Source: Oikopleura dioica (lineage: Eukaryota; Chordata; Appendicularia; Copelata; Oikopleuridae). From it: DNA of 64,000 nt. A program made the position numbers and the translations under genes. Under the pieces are notes generated by a model, which saw only the letters and a list, made by a program, of their open reading frames with translations, searched no databases and was not told where the DNA came from. The stretch covers positions 15,201,208 to 15,265,207 of the forward strand of contig OU015568.1 of the NCBI GenBank assembly GCA_907165135.1, in the 5' to 3' direction. Shown piece after piece: positions 24,610 to 36,426 of the stretch (positions are counted from its first letter, which is position 1; each line of letters starts with the position of its first letter).

Positions 24610-25344
24610 GTTGCCGTCTGTCCAACATGAAATACCCTTTGGGTTATTTTTGCGAGATTCGCTTAATGTTGGCACATTTACCTTCCGTTCTATTTCATGT
24701 TATTCCATAAACTACTGTTAATAAAACAAGTTAAAATTTGATGCTTTCCTTTATTTTCGATTATGAGAACATGAGATCTTATTCTTACCTACTACTAGCC
24801 ATTCACACCTGCAATCTGCAAAATTTCCCTCAAGTGCAACATCAACTCTATTTATTAAACCAAGCTCCAAATTCAACCAGTCTCTCGGACATCCTAAAAT
24901 CCTGTCAAACAGACTTGTTCTCAAATTCTGGCCAATAAACATAAGAAATTAGAGATTGAATATGTGTTGGACTACTTGCATTCATGATTCCGATTTCTGG
25001 GTCACGCAGGATTCCAAACATGCCTTTTCTGGCTGAGTATATTTATTTTGAGTCCAACCTTGCCGCCAGCAATCAACGGTTACGGTGTGTGGGAGGCCTG
25101 ATTTACTGTTTGAGCAAAAGGGATGGGGATTATTCTGCCTCCCGCTGTGATGGATGACTCCCACAGCTGACCTGAAATGTTAAAAAATCACCACAAAAGG
25201 CATCTCGCGGCGATAAAAATAGCGCCAAAGTGCGTCGTCACGCATTGTTGCCCCCTTGTTGTTTCATTCCGCCATCAGAAACACAAAAAGTCAATTCTCC
25301 GAATTTAGAAAAAACAAGAAAGGTAGCGATTGAAAGACTCGAGA
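24610..25344. other. Intergenic region before the Rab gene
   Basis: About 0.7 kb; AATAAA near 24720 is a likely VDAC polyadenylation signal. I see no exon. Confidence 0.5.
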
Positions 25345-26620
25345 ATGTCAGCCGCGGCAGGAAGTTCCACGGTAAGCAACAAGAAAGAAATTGTACGTAC
25401 TAACAAGTGTGAGTTGTGGTGTTTTCGAGGTGATTTTCTTGCTCTTTTCTTCGTGCTTATCCTTTCATAGTTCTGGTGATCCATATTTCTCTGAGATTTC
25501 TGGTAATTTCGGACGGCTTTTATGATCGAGGAATAGACAGATTTCTCCAAATTGCCAGAAATATCGACCTTGATTCAAACAGATTCCACGAAACTGTTGT
25601 TTTCCATCATCATTCTCATCTTGAAAGTAATCTTCAGCCAACATCAGTCGCCGCCCAGAAAGCATACGACTATCTCTTCAAACTGTTGCTAATTGGCGAT
25701 TCTGGCGTCGGGAAGACCTGCTTACTATTCCGTTTCGCAGAGAACTCGTTCAATCCGACATTCATTTCCACCATCGGGATTGATTTCAAAATTCAAACGG
25801 TTGAAATTGACGGGAAGGTACGTTTATCTTTATTGAGGCTGTAAAGTGGATTGAAAATTTTCATTTGCAATTTTAAAGAGGATAAAGCTGCAAGTTTGGG
25901 ACACTGCTGGACAGGAACGATTCCGAACAATCACTACTGCTTATTACCGAGGAGCAATGGGCATCCTCTTGGTGTACGATGTCACATCAAAGAAGACTTT
26001 TGACAATATAACGAATTGGCTCAAGAACATTGAAGAACATGCAGCTGAAGGTGTTGAGCAGCTTCTTGTTGCAAACAAGGTAGAAAAAAGAACACATCCA
26101 TCATCTGGTTGTTAAAAATGATCAATGATTGGTATAGTTAATCGTTAACCGGAAGGCAGTTAAAATCAGTGACTGTTGATCAAGAATTTAATGAGATCTT
26201 CAATGAGAAAGTCAGAGTTTTATTACAGACTAATCTTTGATCATAAAATCAATCCGTACTTTCACGATTTCCAGATGTTTATTGATGAATCCGATTTAAA
26301 AGGATATCAGGCTCTTTTAAAAAGAGGTTGCTTTCAGGGTCCCTAAAGTCTATTTTCAGTGTGACCAGGAAGATAAGCGCGTTATCAGCGAGGAGCAAGG
26401 GCAGCTGCTGGCGGTGCACCACGGTATCGATTTTATCGAATGCTCAGCGATGAGCGGGGAGAACGTTCGCGAGGCATTTTACCGAATGGCCCGACGCGTG
26501 AAAACGAAGCATGAGTCGAAAGAATCGGCGCAAAGGGCGGACGGCAGCAAATCGGTGAAGATCCTCTCTGATCCCGGATCGCCATCGCCCCTGGGCAAAA
26601 GCCTTGGCAATTGCTGCTGA
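25345..26620 (+). CDS. Rab small GTPase, Rab8/Rab10/Rab13 group
   Basis: Exons 25345-25371, 25638-25817, 25879-26079 and 26360-26620 encode about 222 residues. All nucleotide-binding motifs are present: GDSGVGKT (P-loop), the Thr of FISTIGIDF (switch I), DTAGQE (switch II), NKCD built across the third intron, and SAMS in place of the usual SAK. The effector region [11 protein letters not shown] and [16 protein letters not shown] place it with Rab8, Rab10 and Rab13, which direct exocytic traffic to the plasma membrane, junctions and cilia. It ends NCC, a geranylgeranylation signal. The N-terminus is about 12 residues longer than usual because of a short first exon (MSAAAGSST) before a 266-nt intron; that exon is the least certain part. 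Confidence 0.88.
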
Positions 26621-27131
26621 CAATGATTTGGCGCTGCTTTCCAATCCTATCTCTGTGCGAACCAAAAACACACACACTCTCCTCCCGTGTAAAAATTATT
26701 TTCACCAAGAAAAATATACAGATAATTTCTTTTATTTCTTGAGATTAAGTTCGTATTTTCAAATACCTGCAACAAGTAACATGTGTAGAAACGTGCCTTT
26801 GCGAGAATATACAGTTTAAATGACCTGTTTTTTTATTTTCTTTGCTGTTTATTTATGCTAATGACCTAGAGTTTTATGTACTAAACTGATCTCAATACTA
26901 TAAATTCCTCATGACGGCAGCCTATCCAAGCATGCCTTTTTCCCTATCTTACCTTATCAAATCCCAAAGATCTGAAAATACAGTTACTCAACAGTTATAA
27001 AATTTATTTTCGATCTTAGCATGTCAAATTTACTATTTTTTCCTTCATCTAGTTCCATCCGTTTTTTCTTCTTTTGTAAAAGACCTGAATAGACAACAGC
27101 CCAACAGTTGGATTGCAAAGGTTTTGTAAGA
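26621..27131. other. Intergenic region between Rab and MYG1
   Basis: About 0.5 kb of AT-rich sequence with no supported exon. It contains the Rab 3' end and MYG1 promoter. Confidence 0.5.
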
Positions 27132-28669
27132 ATGATTCTAAGGAGACTTTCAAGAATGGTACAGAAGAAGATAGGAACGCACAACGGTCATTTTCACGCT
27201 GATGAAGTTTTAGCTTGTGTTTTATTGGTGAGAAATCAAGAAGCAATGGGAGATATTAATTGTTGAATTCTAGCGTCAATTGCCAGAGTACAAGGATGCC
27301 GAAATCGTCCGTAGTCGTAACCCAGCCGATCTCGAGCCCTGCGACATCGTCGTCGACGTCGGAGCAGTATTTGACCCCGAAAGACAACGATTCGATCACC
27401 ATCAACGAGAATTCACCGAAACAATGAAGTCGTTGAAGATTCTCGACTACGAAACAAAGCTCAGTTCCGCCGGCCTCGTCTATGCTTACTACGGAAAGGC
27501 TGTGATAAGCGCCATCACTGGGATCCCGAAAGAATCGCAAGATATGGCCGTTTTGTACGAAAAGGTGAGAAGCGAAAGCTCAATAGTCGAGGTGATAGTT
27601 TTATTCCTTATTTTTGGGGCAAATACAGCCCGTCGTCGATTGAGGACAAAAACAACAGGTCATAAAACGTGATTTGCCTTATGCGAGTTTCATTTATGCT
27701 CCCCGATCTTAACGAGAGTAAATATTTACACCGGTTGAGGATTGTAGAGCAGAATTTCCTATCTCTATCCTTATCGTTTTAGATGTACGCCAAATTCGTT
27801 GAAGAGTACGACGGCATTGACAATGGTGTGAATCAATTTGACGGGGAACCGCGGTACCACATTACTTCTACCGTTAGTGCCCGGGTCGGGCGATGCAACC
27901 CTAGATGGAATGAAGATCAGGAAAGTGTTGCTCAATTATTTTTTATGAACAAACAATTTTGAACGAAAAATTTTCGAACTTAAAGTTCAGTTTGATAAAT
28001 TGAGAATAAAAATTGCAACACCGGGAAACAGTCGCCAGCGGCGGAGCGCGCGGGCTTCGGTTTGTCAAATATTTTGATTTCATCCCTTTTAAATCAAATA
28101 TCTCTTCAATAGAGAAGGCGATGCAAATAGTAGAGGGCGAGTTGCGCGACGCGCTGGACGGGTACGTCAAGTCGTGGATGCCTGCGCGGGCGATCGTCAA
28201 GGAAGCGATAGAAGAGCGTAAAAAGCACGACCCCGAGGGGAGATTGTTGAAATTCCCCAAGGGAGGACTCCCCTGGAAGTCACACTTGTTTGAGATGGAG
28301 AAAGGAAACGGGTCATTGTTTATTTCACCCTGAGAACAGCGAAAAAGGAAAGAGAAATTTAACAAAATTGGGAAGAAATGATTGTCTGGCAAAAATGACC
28401 TGTCCAAAGAAATGAAGATCGAAGGTCAAATTCTTTACGTAGTTTATCAAAGCAAGCCCGAGGACTGGCGAATCCAGTGCGTATCAGAATCAGAGGGTAG
28501 CTTCAAAAACCGAAAGACACTGCCCGAAGCCTGGCTTGGAGTGCGCGATCAAGCTCTAAATGAGCTCACCGGATTATCCGACTGTACATTTGTGCACGCA
28601 AACGGTTTCATTGGCGGTGCCAAATCCGAAGCTTCTGTTATGAAGATGGCCGAAATGGCTCTTCAGTGA
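27132..28669 (+). CDS. MYG1: MYG1 exonuclease (DHH-like family)
   Basis: Exons 27132-27227, 27274-27564, 27783-27924, 28113-28304 and 28410-28669 encode about 326 residues. Conserved blocks are IGTHNGHFHADEVLAC, CDIVVDVGAVFDPER, RFDHHQREFTETM, LSSAGLVYAYYGKAVI, DNGVNQFDGEPRY, LPEAWLGVRDQALNELTG and FVHANGFIGGAKSEA. The His/Asp clusters are the metal-binding residues of this DHH-like family. MYG1 is a 3'-5' RNA exonuclease acting in nucleolus and mitochondria to balance ribosome and mitochondrial translation. The start used gives a short basic N-terminus (MILRRLSRM) that could target mitochondria; ATG 27156 is an alternative. The last intron has no usable GT donor. The GA-AG reading gives HLFEMEKEMKIEGQILYVVY, which matches the length of the family at that point. 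Confidence 0.92.
28305..28409 (+). other. GA-AG intron in MYG1
   Basis: Exon ends GGAGAAAG; the intron starts GAAACGGGTCATT and ends AATGACCTGTCCAAAG before AAATGAAG. GGTCATT and AATGACC are perfectly complementary. Frame and conserved protein length across the joint support it. The nearest GT donor breaks the frame. Confidence 0.8.
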
Positions 28670-28845
28670 AGACATATTTTTAGGTTAATTCTTTTTGTTC
28701 AGGACTGATAAAATACACTCAGATCACTGCCTGCAGGCGAGAAAGAGCAGCCAACTTAAATTGTAAATTTAGACTGTGCCAAAACATGGCCTATTTGTAA
28801 ATATATCGGTGAACACAATCGGATTGTAAATAAAAATTGGTCACC

Positions 28846-31386
28846 ATGGTGAGTGGTCCGCTTCAAGGACTAACGCAGCAGCTTGCATCAACCACACTCC
28901 AGGTAGAAAAAGAATTAGTAAAAATGAAAATTTATGAATGCTAATTTAGGATGAGAACGAAGAGACTCCGGGAGGAGGAGCGGCAGGCATCTGGAGCAGT
29001 AATGACGGAACAGGACCATCGGCGCCTGTTGGCATGAACAATACGCCACGATTGTCGATAGGTGGACGGGAGCACTGGCCTGCTCCTTCTGTCGACCCAT
29101 CGGCAATCGCGCCAGGCGGCAGTGCTTGGGCAACAGATCAGCCAACAACGTCCACTGGACCCTGGGCCACGCCGGGCGGTCAGATTGGGGCACTTGGAGA
29201 GGGGAGACTCAATCCAGACCTAGCTGCCGCTTGGAATACAAGTCTTAATCAGATCTCTGGTAATAAAAAATCCCCTACCCATTTCCTAAAAGAATTTAGG
29301 TTCTGACGATAAATTTGCCGATAATCAGAATCCACTTCCATCCACTCTAACGAGTACGCCGATGATTTCGACACCTCTCAGCGTCGCTGACCCTACTCTG
29401 CAGCTTCTTCAACAGCAGCAGATGCTACAGAATGGGATGAACGATCCATTGAGTGTAAATCAGATGGCTCTAGCGCAGCAAATGGCCAGTCTTCAGATGC
29501 AGCAACAACTTTTGCAGCAGCAGTTCACTTATCCGGTAAGACAAAAGGAAAGAAAACATCCGCTCAAAAGCAATTCTAGAATGCAGCCGGTCTTCAAGGA
29601 GGCATGAGCCTTCCGCAAATGCAAGTTCCACAGGGATTCCCGAACCTTGGCAATCAACTCAGTGGTCTTGCCGGCCAAAACAACCTCCTGGACGCGGGTA
29701 GAAGTGGTCTAGGTTCAGGCGATGACGATCTGCTAGCAAGATACAATGAAAAGCTGCGCGCACAAGCTCTCATGCAGACGCAAGCACTGCAAAATCAAGC
29801 GCTTATGGGTGCTGGAGGTAAGCTTTCAACAGAAAAGACATGTAATTACGTCTTTTGAAGGACTGTACAATCCGATGAGCGGTCTCGGTGCATTCACCAA
29901 CGATCTTGGTGGAGCACTCACGCGCCGCGACTCCCTCGCCTCTGACTACAAGAACATCCTTGGTCAACCGCTGCGTACGCCCGGCAATTATCAGGGAATG
30001 AACCCTCTTCAGGGTCTCAACAACGCTCTGGGCACTGTTTCCCCGCCAGGAATGGGAAACAACGGTCTTCTTGGCCCTTCATTTGGTCGAAACACATCAT
30101 TCAACTCGTCAGCCTCAAGTCTTGGTATGAACGCAAATGGTGCACTTGGTAAGATAAGCTAGAACTTGGCGTTAAAACTTTCCTTTAGCTGGCAACTTTG
30201 GACTTGGTGCATTCCAAAGCTCCTCGCGGATCTCGTTCGAATCAATGTCTGATCGCTCCAAGCTACTTGAAGACTTCCGAAACAATAAACTGCCCAATCC
30301 ACAGCTTCGCGACTTGGTCAACCACATGGTTGAGTTTTCTCAGGACCAGCATGGCTCGCGCTTCATTCAGCAGAAGCTAGAACGGTGCACACCAGCTGAT
30401 CGCGAGCTCGTTTTCAATGAAATCCTTTCCTCTTCCTATAACTTGATAATCGATGTGTTTGGCAATTATGTAATCCAAAAATTCTTGGAATTCGGCTCCG
30501 TCGAGCAGCGCGTGCAGCTCCTCAACTCGATAAAAGGACATGTTCTGCAGCTATCGTTGCAAATGTATGGCTGCAGAGTTATTCAGAAGGGATTAGAAGC
30601 GTTTTCGCATCTACCGGAACATCAGATCGAAATTGTAAAGGAGCTTGAAGGCCATGTTCTCAAGGTAAAGTGCAAGGAATTTTCTTGTTTTGAGAGTGTT
30701 TAGTGCGTGAAAGATCAAAATGGTAACCACGTCGTGCAAAAAGTGATTGAGTGTGTTCCTCCTGAGCATCTAAATTTCATTGTCGACGCGTTCGCTGGTC
30801 AAGTCTACCAGTTGAGCACCCACCCTTATGGCTGCAGAGTTATCCAAAGGATTTTGGAGCACTGTGATCAGGATCAAACCGCTCAGATTCTGGATGAAAT
30901 TCATCCACAAACGGAGCAACTAACGATGGATCAGTATGGAAACTACGTTGTCCAGCACATTCTTGAACATGGCCGCGTAGACGACAAGACGAAGATCACG
31001 TCAGAGATGCGAGGACGAGTGGTTCAGCTGGCGCAGCACAAATTTGCTTCAAATGTCATCGAGAAGTGCGTCACATCAAGCTCAAGAACGACTAGAGCGT
31101 TGATGATTGATGAAGTGTGCGGCTCTAGCGAGGCGTTGTTTACGATGATGAAGGACCAATACGCCAACTATGTCGTCCAGAAAATGCTTGACATTGCCGA
31201 TATGCCACAAAAACGCAAACTTATCAGGTAAATAAGACCAACTTTGATCCATATCTAACATTCAATAGCCAAATGAAGCCTCACATCAATAACCTGAAGC
31301 GATACACGTACGGCAAGCACATCATCACCAAGTTGGACAAGCTCGTCAACGAGCAAAACATGAAGAACATGAATGGGATGAACTAA
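28846..31386 (+). CDS. PUM: Pumilio family RNA-binding protein
   Basis: Nine exons in frame encode about 720 residues. The N-terminal half is Gln/Gly/Asn-rich and disordered ([20 protein letters not shown]). The C-terminal Puf domain (about 30240-31370) has eight repeats with the classic RNA-recognition helices: [70 protein letters not shown] and [10 protein letters not shown]. These residues (S/N/C-x-x-x-Q/E) match the code for UGUANAUA elements of vertebrate PUM1/2. It represses or destabilises maternal and germline mRNAs in the cytoplasm. A long 3' region of more than 3 kb without genes follows. The N-terminus is short compared with vertebrate PUM proteins of about 1,100 residues or more. 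Confidence 0.95.
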
Positions 31387-32520
31387 CAGCTCCCTGGTAG
31401 TCGACAAGCAATGCCCGTCCTGCGCGAAAATATACAACTTTTGAATTCATTCCGAATGTAAATTGTACATACCATTATACATATGGTCATTTACCGCTAG
31501 TAATCTTCTTACCGCTGGCCACGTAAGGAATTCAAAAACGAACTACGTATCCGACCCAATCTCCCTTGAAAACATCACTGTTGTATATTTTTTGTCACTT
31601 AAATTTACACTAGTTCTATAAAGTACTAAAACGTTATTCCAACCCTGATAATCGACGTTCTTTTATATACTACCGAAATGTCATTTCAACTTGTATTTAT
31701 CAGATAGCCGAGAAAGTCCAGAACTGACCATAAAACACCAAACGGTTAATCTCTTTCCTTTCAATCCGTTTTGGCGGATCAATTCATATATCGCTCATTA
31801 TCGAACTCTTGACGTTCTTTTCAAGCAATGCACAGTTCGATTACTGTATTGCTATACTGATCTAAATCTCTTTTTCTAATCTCTTGATATATACGATACA
31901 TATATTATATCCATGCATATCAACTATGAATCTATAGTAGTCTGCTATTTGTACTCTAAAAGGGGGTGCAGTTTCCTCTCGATTTGCTGGACAGCGAACT
32001 TCTCTGTCCCATCCGGGATATGGTCCCATTTCCCGACCCTTTGTAAACTTGTAGAATTGAATCAGCTGGCAGCCACCTCACACGCTGTCCTGCAAAATTT
32101 CACCGAGGAAACGACACCCTTTCTGTTTCTGTTTTATTTTATTCATATTTTTGTTATTTACCAATCTTGTTTCTACAAAGTATATAAAACCCATCGGATT
32201 GATTCCTTCTTTAGTGCAATTTAAAATCGCGCCAAAAACAGGCAATCCCGCCAATCCCTTCCATGGTCGGAATAAATAATTCATGTCGAATCTATATCGC
32301 TGTGTTTAAATATCATACTCTTCCATATTTTTAAATATGACATTTGCTTAAAATTCATTTTGAAAAAAAAACAGTATTTACATTTTTTAAAGCAACTTCT
32401 TACAAATCCTTACTTACGAATACCTGTAGTCAATATCAGTATCACCCGACACGTTTAGGCACGCACCGCCAGGCTTTTTCTATCTTTTCACCTTTATCGC
32501 TTTTAATTTCACAGTTACAC

Positions 32521-33476
32521 CAGGGTTGCCCAATCGGACAAAAAATCTTGGTCTCGGCGATCCGATTCCGATCCGATCCGATTCGAACCTCGTCCGATCC
32601 GACCGATTTCCGATCCGATTTTTCGGATTCCGATTAAAGTTCAAGTCCGATCGGACAATTTTCCGATCGGAAAAATATTCGAAAATTTTCAAGTTAAAAT
32701 TTCAATTTAAACTATTGAGTATGAAGAAAAAACTCGAAAATATCAAGTTCTTTCGCTAAAAACGCCCCTCTAACCATTTAACGTCTTATTTCTATGAAAA
32801 TTTATGGATAATTTTGGGTTTTCGGGGGCGTGGATCGGCAACATGTGTACAAAACCTTTAAGGGTCCTGAAAGAGCTTTCATAATAGCCGCCTAGGCGCT
32901 AGAGTTTCCAAGAAACGAAGCAACAAATGGCTTTCGCAAAAATAACCATCTCAATGGTTGACATTCTCAATCTAACACTAAATCACTGTGACCAAGGTTT
33001 TATTTATAGATACTATTCAGAGATAATATTGAGTTTTCGCTGGCTTGGATCAGCAACCTAAGTTCATAACTTTTCAAATAGCCTTCGCAGAAATAACCAA
33101 TGGTAGTTTTGAGATGTCCCAATGATTGAGATTCTCAGTCAACGTGATGATTACCCGTGATGGAGGTTTTGGTCGCAGTTTGCCGGGCCCGGGGATCAAA
33201 GACGTAATTAAGTTCTTTTTGAGATAAAAATGCCTAAAAATTGGTGAATTTACAGAAATATTACTTTTTATAAGTATATATTAGTGGTTTTTGAATGAAT
33301 GGACCCGACTTTTTTACCTATTTTCCGATCGGATTATCGGATCCGATTTTACCGATCGAAACCGATTTTACCGATCGGACAAGACCAAATTTTCGTTGCC
33401 TCGTCCGACCGATTACCGATCCGATCCGATCGGAATCGGATTTCCGATCGGATTCCTATCCGTTTGGGCAACCCTG
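32521..33476. mobile_element. Non-autonomous DNA transposon with terminal inverted repeats
   Basis: The left end CAGGGTTGCCCAATCGG is mirrored at the right end by CCGTTTGGGCAACCCTG. GTTACAC flanks the element on both sides (32514-32520 and 33477-33483). Both subterminal regions are full of CCGATCCGATCGG-type repeats. The interior has two diverged copies of a roughly 200-bp unit (near 32810-32960 and 33020-33145; shared GGATCxGCAAC and xGCCTTCGCAxAAATAACCA). It has no transposase frame. The target duplication could be 5 to 7 nt because the flank and end share bases. The CAGGGTTGCC-type end is reminiscent of hAT-like elements, but those duplicate 8 bp, so I leave the superfamily open. Confidence 0.8.
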
Positions 33477-33996
33477 GTTACACCTACATACATTCAGTAT
33501 ACTCCTTATCAAACTCCTGGCAACTAAGGATCTTCCTTGTTCATTTTAATTTCGCAGTTGAAGTTTAACTCGACAAGAAATGTCTTTTTGCCGCATTTAC
33601 TTAACTAAGACAGGAAACAGCACAATGTAAATTTCACACTTACAAATTATCTGCCAGGACATTACTGCCAATAACTGAAAAGAACTGCCCAAATGTATAA
33701 ATCACTATCAATTAATTAAAGTCGACAAAACTCGAATGCGCCCACCAACGACCTCGCGTATAATTCTTTGAACATTTCTCTCTGAACAATACTAGCACGA
33801 CTTTAGCGTCTCCTACACATACTGTAATGTTTCCTGTAAATTCTGGCCGTCGGATTTTCGCTTATATATACTTAACTGTAACATATTGAAAATCGTCGGC
33901 ATCACTTAATAGCACTTAACAAAGACCCCTAATTAGCAATAGGAAAGAGCCTCCTATTCGGCCTTTTGTATAACTGACGAGATTGGCAAGTTATTG

Positions 33997-34027
33997 ATAA
34001 AACTTATTATTCAATAATAAGTTTTAT
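33997..34027. repeat. 31-nt near-perfect palindrome
   Basis: Two 15-nt arms (ATAAAACTTATTATT and its complement) surround one C. A diverged outer inverted repeat (GTTATTG) extends it to about 33989-34035. In AT-rich DNA it may extrude as a cruciform or be a MITE remnant. Confidence 0.7.
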
Positions 34028-34082
34028 TCCAATAACCCATTTTCTTCAGTAATTCTCATTTCAATTGTCGGCTGTAAATTTC

Positions 34083-34200
34083 AGTCCATTTTTGCTTTAC
34101 ATCTACTGCTATTTGTACGCATACAGTAGTATGGCAATACTACTGTATTAAGTTACGCTACCGTTACAAATAGCAAATGAGGTGTAAGAAAAAGCGGACT
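34083..34200. repeat. 118-bp hairpin, MITE or miRNA-precursor-like
   Basis: The sequence starts AGTCC and ends GGACT. Its two halves are inverted copies with mismatches (GCTATTTGTA with TTACAAATAGC, CTTTACA with TGTAAG). The centre is a perfect 12-bp stem ATACAGTAGTAT / ATACTACTGTAT with a GGCA loop. I see no target-site duplication. Confidence 0.65.
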
Positions 34201-34710
34201 CCGACACACTACCACCCTCGCTTTGTAAACTTGTGGGACCCTGGGGAAAGATAAAATTTTGGTTAAATTCTTGCTACTTTAATATTAGCACCTGCGAGGC
34301 TCTCTTTTGTAAATTTTGTATTAAAATCATCTTCCAGCTGCTGCTCGATCGGAGAAATCTGTCGGAGCAGAACTCGCTGCGAGGAACTACTGTCCTTTAT
34401 CCCTCTTCTAACGCTGGTCGGTGCGTTTAAGCCAGCAAAGATCGGGAAAATCACCAAAAAAGTTACTTTTCTCCTATATAACCTTCCTTCGACGTCTATT
34501 CCTTTCATTATTTTCGTCATTGATTTCAACTCCTATTCAACTTACCTTACCCTCTCCATGACTTTAATACCTTTACGACGTCCACTTGTAAATCAAGCAG
34601 CCTTTTTATCATAAACGAATGGTGATGAAACCTATTAGAAATAAACTGTTGCAAAACAAACAAAAAAAAAGAATCAATTCGATTGTTAACAATGTTCCTT
34701 TTTGTTCAGC

Positions 34711-35458
34711 ATGTCGCAGCCGAATCATTCGAATCCGAATCCACAAGTGTCGCAGGGTAATATTCAGTACGTTTCACAAAATCAGGTACTAAAGATCACT
34801 CTTTCCATGCATGTGTTGATTAAATAATCAGGTGAACACGACAATCCGCAATGTGCAGCCGGTTACGTCGATGACAACTCCTAGCACTGGGCCGACACAA
34901 ATGGTGTACATGACGAATCCGACAAACGCGCGGCTAGTGCAGCCAGGCGGCCAAATGGTCCGAATCGTGCGCCCGAACTACCCGATGAGCCGCCCGATTC
35001 AACGCCCCTATACTTCACAAGGTTCGCACCATTCCCTAGCTAAATAAAAGTACGCGAATAATCAAAGGACAATCAATCGTCAACAGCGAGGAAACCACCA
35101 AGCTAATGCCCAAATCAAAGATGCAGGCGCTCGCACGCGACGTTGAGCAAAACTCAATCCTGGAAGACGACGTCATGGAGCTGCTCCATCGCCTGGCAGA
35201 AGACTTCGTCGAAAACGTCGTTTCCGGATCGTGCACTTTGGCCAAGCATAGACGCTGCACTACACTAGGTTCAATAATAAACAATCGAACTTCTTCTAAT
35301 GCCGATTTTCAGATGTTCAAGACGTAAAATTAGCTTTGTACAAAAACTGGCAAATGCAAATCCCAGGCTTCACAGTCGAGGATTCCAAAAATCGAAAGAG
35401 CACCGGCGAGGCGCACAAGCAACGCATGCAGCTCATCCGCAAGACTCTGAAAAGATGA
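34711..35458 (+). CDS. TAF12: TFIID subunit TAF12 (histone-fold)
   Basis: Four exons (34711-34785, 34832-35021, 35068-35268, 35313-35458) encode about 203 residues. The N-terminus is Asn/Gln/Pro-rich. The C-terminal histone fold is clear: helix 1 (KMQALARDVEQN), helix 2 (DDVMELLHRLAEDFVENVVS), CTLAKHRRCTTLDVQDVKLA, then NWQMQIPGF and EAHKQRMQLIRKTLKR, the family's C-terminal signature. TAF12 pairs with TAF4 in TFIID and is also in SAGA; it acts in the nucleus in transcription initiation. The ATG lies one base behind a TTTTTGTTCAG acceptor, which fits trans-splicing. The gene heads a run of five same-strand genes that may be partly co-transcribed. Confidence 0.93.
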
Positions 35459-35698
35459 GAAGCTCTCCTGTCCATAATTAACTACTCTTCGCTTCACTAT
35501 CACATTGGCTAAAACTTCAATCTGGTAGTCCATTATTATTTCCTTATTTTCGCTGCCACTTTTTGTTCAATAAATTTTAAAAGCAAAATCACCTTTTACG
35601 AAAAGTTATTAGCGATTTAATCTGTCGCTAATGATTTTTCGTCCAAATAATACAAACAGCAGTCACTCGTTTTTTACTTGCAGGTTGCAAAAATTTGA

Positions 35699-36366
35699 AT
35701 GAATGGAAAGAACGATTCTGATATAAAAATGCGCGATTATAGAATGCGTTTTACTTTGATAAATCGAGTTCGGTTTTCGCCAAGATTGCTCTCTGAAGGA
35801 ACTCAGAGGGTGTGGACGACGGCAGAGATGCATACGATTTTAGGCTCGTCGCCGAAAACGACGCCAGAAGAGTTGAGAGAATTGTACCTCGCTCGTGTTA
35901 GAGAAATTCACCCCGATACGGCTACAGAAACCCCTACTATTGCCCTGAATGAGCTTAGAGGTTCACTTTACTTGCGTTCTTTGTTGAATCAAAATTTATG
36001 TAGATATTTACGATAAACTCTTGGAAGCAAAAATCGAAGCGGACGAGAAATCGCCAACTTTGACCATTGAAGACTATCGCGCTGAAAAGCACTTGCAAAA
36101 GCCGACAATGCAGAAGTTTTTATATTCCAACGCCTTTCGCTTTATCATTTTCATCCCCTTGTTTGTGATTTTGACGGAGAATGCGTGGGACGTTGCTACA
36201 GGTAAATTTCTTGCGCTGTGAAATTCTAACTGGGAAAATAATAGATCGAGAAGGAAGAAATCAACGGGCAGTAGCCGAGCGTGAAAATATTCTTTATGCC
36301 AGAGCGCTTCAAGAGTATAAAACGGAGCTAGCTATGCGAGAAGCTGCGGAAACTCAAGCTGCGTAA
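35699..36366 (+). CDS. J-domain protein with one transmembrane helix, DNAJC4-like
   Basis: Exons 35699-35960, 36004-36201 and 36245-36366 encode about 193 residues. A J domain occupies residues 38-80, with WTTAEMHTILGSSPKTT, ELYLARVREIHPDTA (HPD intact, needed to stimulate Hsp70 ATPase) and a degenerate fourth helix. One membrane helix follows (AFRFIIFIPLFVILTENAW), then a charged coiled tail (AVAERENILYARALQEYK). The N-terminus is basic (MRFTLINRVRFSPRLLSEG) and could be a mitochondrial presequence. The layout resembles DNAJC4, but the similarity outside the J domain is too weak for a firm name. The ATG is downstream of a TTACTTGCAG acceptor. The chromodomain gene begins only 60 nt after its stop. 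Confidence 0.7.
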
Positions 36367-36426
36367 TTCTTATTTTGTGAACAATTCGATCTTTCAGATT
36401 TGAAAAGGAGAGATTTGATTTTCAGA

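Larger units (their letters stand above)
31387..34710. other. Gene-poor interval with mobile elements and hairpins
   Basis: The largest non-coding gap in the window (3.3 kb). It contains the Pumilio 3' region, the 956-bp terminal-inverted-repeat element at 32521-33476, a near-perfect palindrome at 33997-34027, a hairpin at 34083-34200, and the TAF12 promoter. Several short open frames run through the CGATCCGAT-type repeats, but none looks like a gene. Confidence 0.6.

Noticed and set aside
32480-33570. Several Arg/Asp/Ser-rich frames (RSDPI-type repeats)
   Set aside because: They are translations of CGATCCGAT-type subterminal repeats of the transposon in different frames.
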